DNA of 6,906 nt from Bacteroidota bacterium (lineage in GTDB: Bacteria; Bacteroidota; Bacteroidia; B-17B0; Aurantibacillaceae): the NCBI GenBank assembly GCA_947449125.1, contig CANFQR010000074.1:1-6906 (forward strand), given 5' to 3'. Below are positions 5,887 through 6,906 of the stretch, piece after piece. The notes under the pieces are model-generated. The model did not search any database and was not told the DNA's origin. It saw only the letters and a list, made by a program, of their open reading frames with translations. The position numbers and the translations under genes were made by a program. Each line of letters opens with the position of its first letter. Positions within the stretch are counted from its first letter, which is position 1.

Positions 5887-6906
5887 TTAATAAACTTTTT
5901 TAAATTCTTTAGGAAACTCCTTTTTTAACGCCTCAGCAACGTTTTTTGCAATTATCATTCGGCCTTTATAACTATAATGTTCGGTTGTCCAATTTTGATC
6001 GGTAAACTCAATACCTTTAACTAATTCAAGATTATCAACCACAACGCAATTATTTTTTTGATAACGTTTAATTAAAAAATCTCTATTCTGCTTCATTAAA
6101 AATACTAATTCTTTACCTACTAAACTATCCGCATAATCAATATTCTCAGCCAATAAATTGAAATAAAGATTTATTTTATTTGACTTACAAAAATCGGCTA
6201 TTTCATCAAAATCTTTTATTCTTGAATTTTCTTCATTAATGTTTACTGCATACGCTTTTATGAAATGACAGGCAAGAATAGTTTTATTTTCGTTTTTAGT
6301 GCCGTCAAGATTTTTATAAAAGTTTTCAAAATTCGTACAATAATCCCACTCTCTAACTGTTTTATATTTAAACTCAAACGGAAAAATAAGTTTAGTTGTG
6401 TTCCAGTCGTTCAGCATAATTTGTTCGCGTTGCTTATCCGTTTTATTGTCGAAGGCTTGAAGAGAAAGCATAAAACGATTAAGTATATTCGGATATGGCT
6501 TAACAAGTACAATTGATTCCTGCAACTGAGTTTCTAAAATAGAATTTCGCCACATGGCATCAAATGAACGCATATTTAACGTCACAATAATGGCTTTTGG
6601 CTTGGCAACTGTTTTATCAATTTGTTTTAACCAATACTTATAAATTCCCGCATGAGTAGCCGGTTTATTTATTGATGTTATTTTTAATGAAGGGTAAAAA
6701 AAATTAATTATTTCAGAAATTGAATTTTTGATTGAATCATCATCACGCGCATTAAAATTAGACGATTCTGCAAAATAAAAAATATCAGTTAAAGGTTGGG
6801 CCTTTTTTATTTCAAAAACTTCGGTACATTTTTCCTGTAAATCTTTTTCATAAAAAAAATAATTATATATCAGATTAAGAATCGCTATAAAAAGCGACAC
6901 TATTAA
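5887..6906 (-). CDS. SGNH-hydrolase-like protein with N-terminal membrane anchor (probably 5' partial)
   Basis: I do not recognise a named family with certainty. The frame is open to the window edge: upstream of the GTG at 6900 it reads ATA and TTA with no stop, so the start may lie outside; the first in-frame ATG is codon 110 from that GTG. Numbering from the GTG, residues 2-17 are hydrophobic (SLFIAILNLIYNYFFY) and look like the end of a membrane anchor. The rest is soluble, alpha/beta and lysine-rich. DIFYFAESSNFN (39-50) occupies the place of the GDS nucleophile block of SGNH esterases. THAGIY follows at 82-87, AIIVTLNMRSFD (103-114) resembles the GxND block, and NWTTEHYSYKGRMIIAKNV (303-321) resembles the DxxH block with the shift E-H instead of D-x-x-H. 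This suggests a periplasmic O-acyl esterase or transferase for a glycan, as inference. It ends 2 nt before scoB and is the first operon gene seen; the operon promoter is not in the window. Confidence 0.7.
   Translation of the reverse strand, partial: LIVSLFIAILNLIYNYFFYEKDLQEKCTEVFEIKKAQPLTDIFYFAESSNFNARDDDSIKNSISEIINFFYPSLKITSINKPATHAGIYKYWLKQIDKTVAKPKAIIVTLNMRSFDAMWRNSILETQLQESIVLVKPYPNILNRFMLSLQAFDNKTDKQREQIMLNDWNTTKLIFPFEFKYKTVREWDYCTNFENFYKNLDGTKNENKTILACHFIKAYAVNINEENSRIKDFDEIADFCKSNKINLYFNLLAENIDYADSLVGKELVFLMKQNRDFLIKRYQKNNCVVVDNLELVKGIEFTDQNWTTEHYSYKGRMIIAKNVAEALKKEFPKEFKKVY

Noticed and set aside
5304..5903. 199-codon open frame on the plus strand opposite scoB
   Set aside because: It is wholly antisense to a well-conserved gene, its translation has no recognisable domain, and it lacks a promoter-like element; it is a coding shadow.
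6265..6516. 83-codon plus-strand frame opposite the SGNH-like gene
   Set aside because: It is antisense to a longer frame that fits the operon; its composition is that of AT-rich shadow sequence.

Overview
The window looks like an AT-rich chromosomal segment from a Bacteroidota (Flavobacteriia/Cytophagia-like) bacterium. Three things point there: a large secreted protein ending in a gliding-motility/type IX secretion (T9SS) type B C-terminal domain, a TAnnTTTG-type -7 promoter element, and A-rich translation leaders without a Shine-Dalgarno sequence.

Layout. Bases 1-1941 (+) hold the 3' part of a long surface or secreted protein. It has Ig/PKD-like beta-sandwich modules, including a clear tandem duplication of about 155 residues, and ends in the T9SS sorting domain. 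The frame is open from base 1, so the real start lies upstream of the window. A strong intrinsic terminator (1964-1991) closes this gene. A short intergenic region with a likely promoter then leads to purQ (2074-2766, +), the glutaminase subunit of FGAM synthase in purine synthesis.

From 2763 to the right edge everything is on the minus strand and packed like one operon, transcribed right to left. The order is: an SGNH-hydrolase-like membrane-anchored protein (5' end outside the window), 3-oxoacid CoA-transferase subunit B, a polytopic membrane protein resembling GT-C glycosyltransferases, a family 2 glycosyltransferase, and a small DUF2304-type membrane protein. Gaps are 2 and 7 nt and the last genes overlap. 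The operon's last gene converges on purQ and their ends overlap by 3 nt, with no terminator visible between them. The SGNH-like, GT-C-like, GT2 and DUF2304 genes suggest assembly or modification of a cell-envelope glycan or glycolipid. The CoA-transferase subunit is a metabolic gene that does not obviously belong with them, and its partner subunit A is not in the window.

The most notable anomaly is that the GT-C-like gene is split into two overlapping frames (4681-5220 and 3812-4717) at a 7-base homopolymer (4724-4730). One extra T on the coding strand, or a -1 ribosomal shift on the heptamer T TTT TTG, would give one continuous protein of 469 residues. This could be a sequencing indel, a real mutation, phase variation or programmed slippage. 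I see no RNA genes, insertion sequences, CRISPR arrays or convincing evidence of a wholly new system. No stretch over 300 bases lacks a gene.
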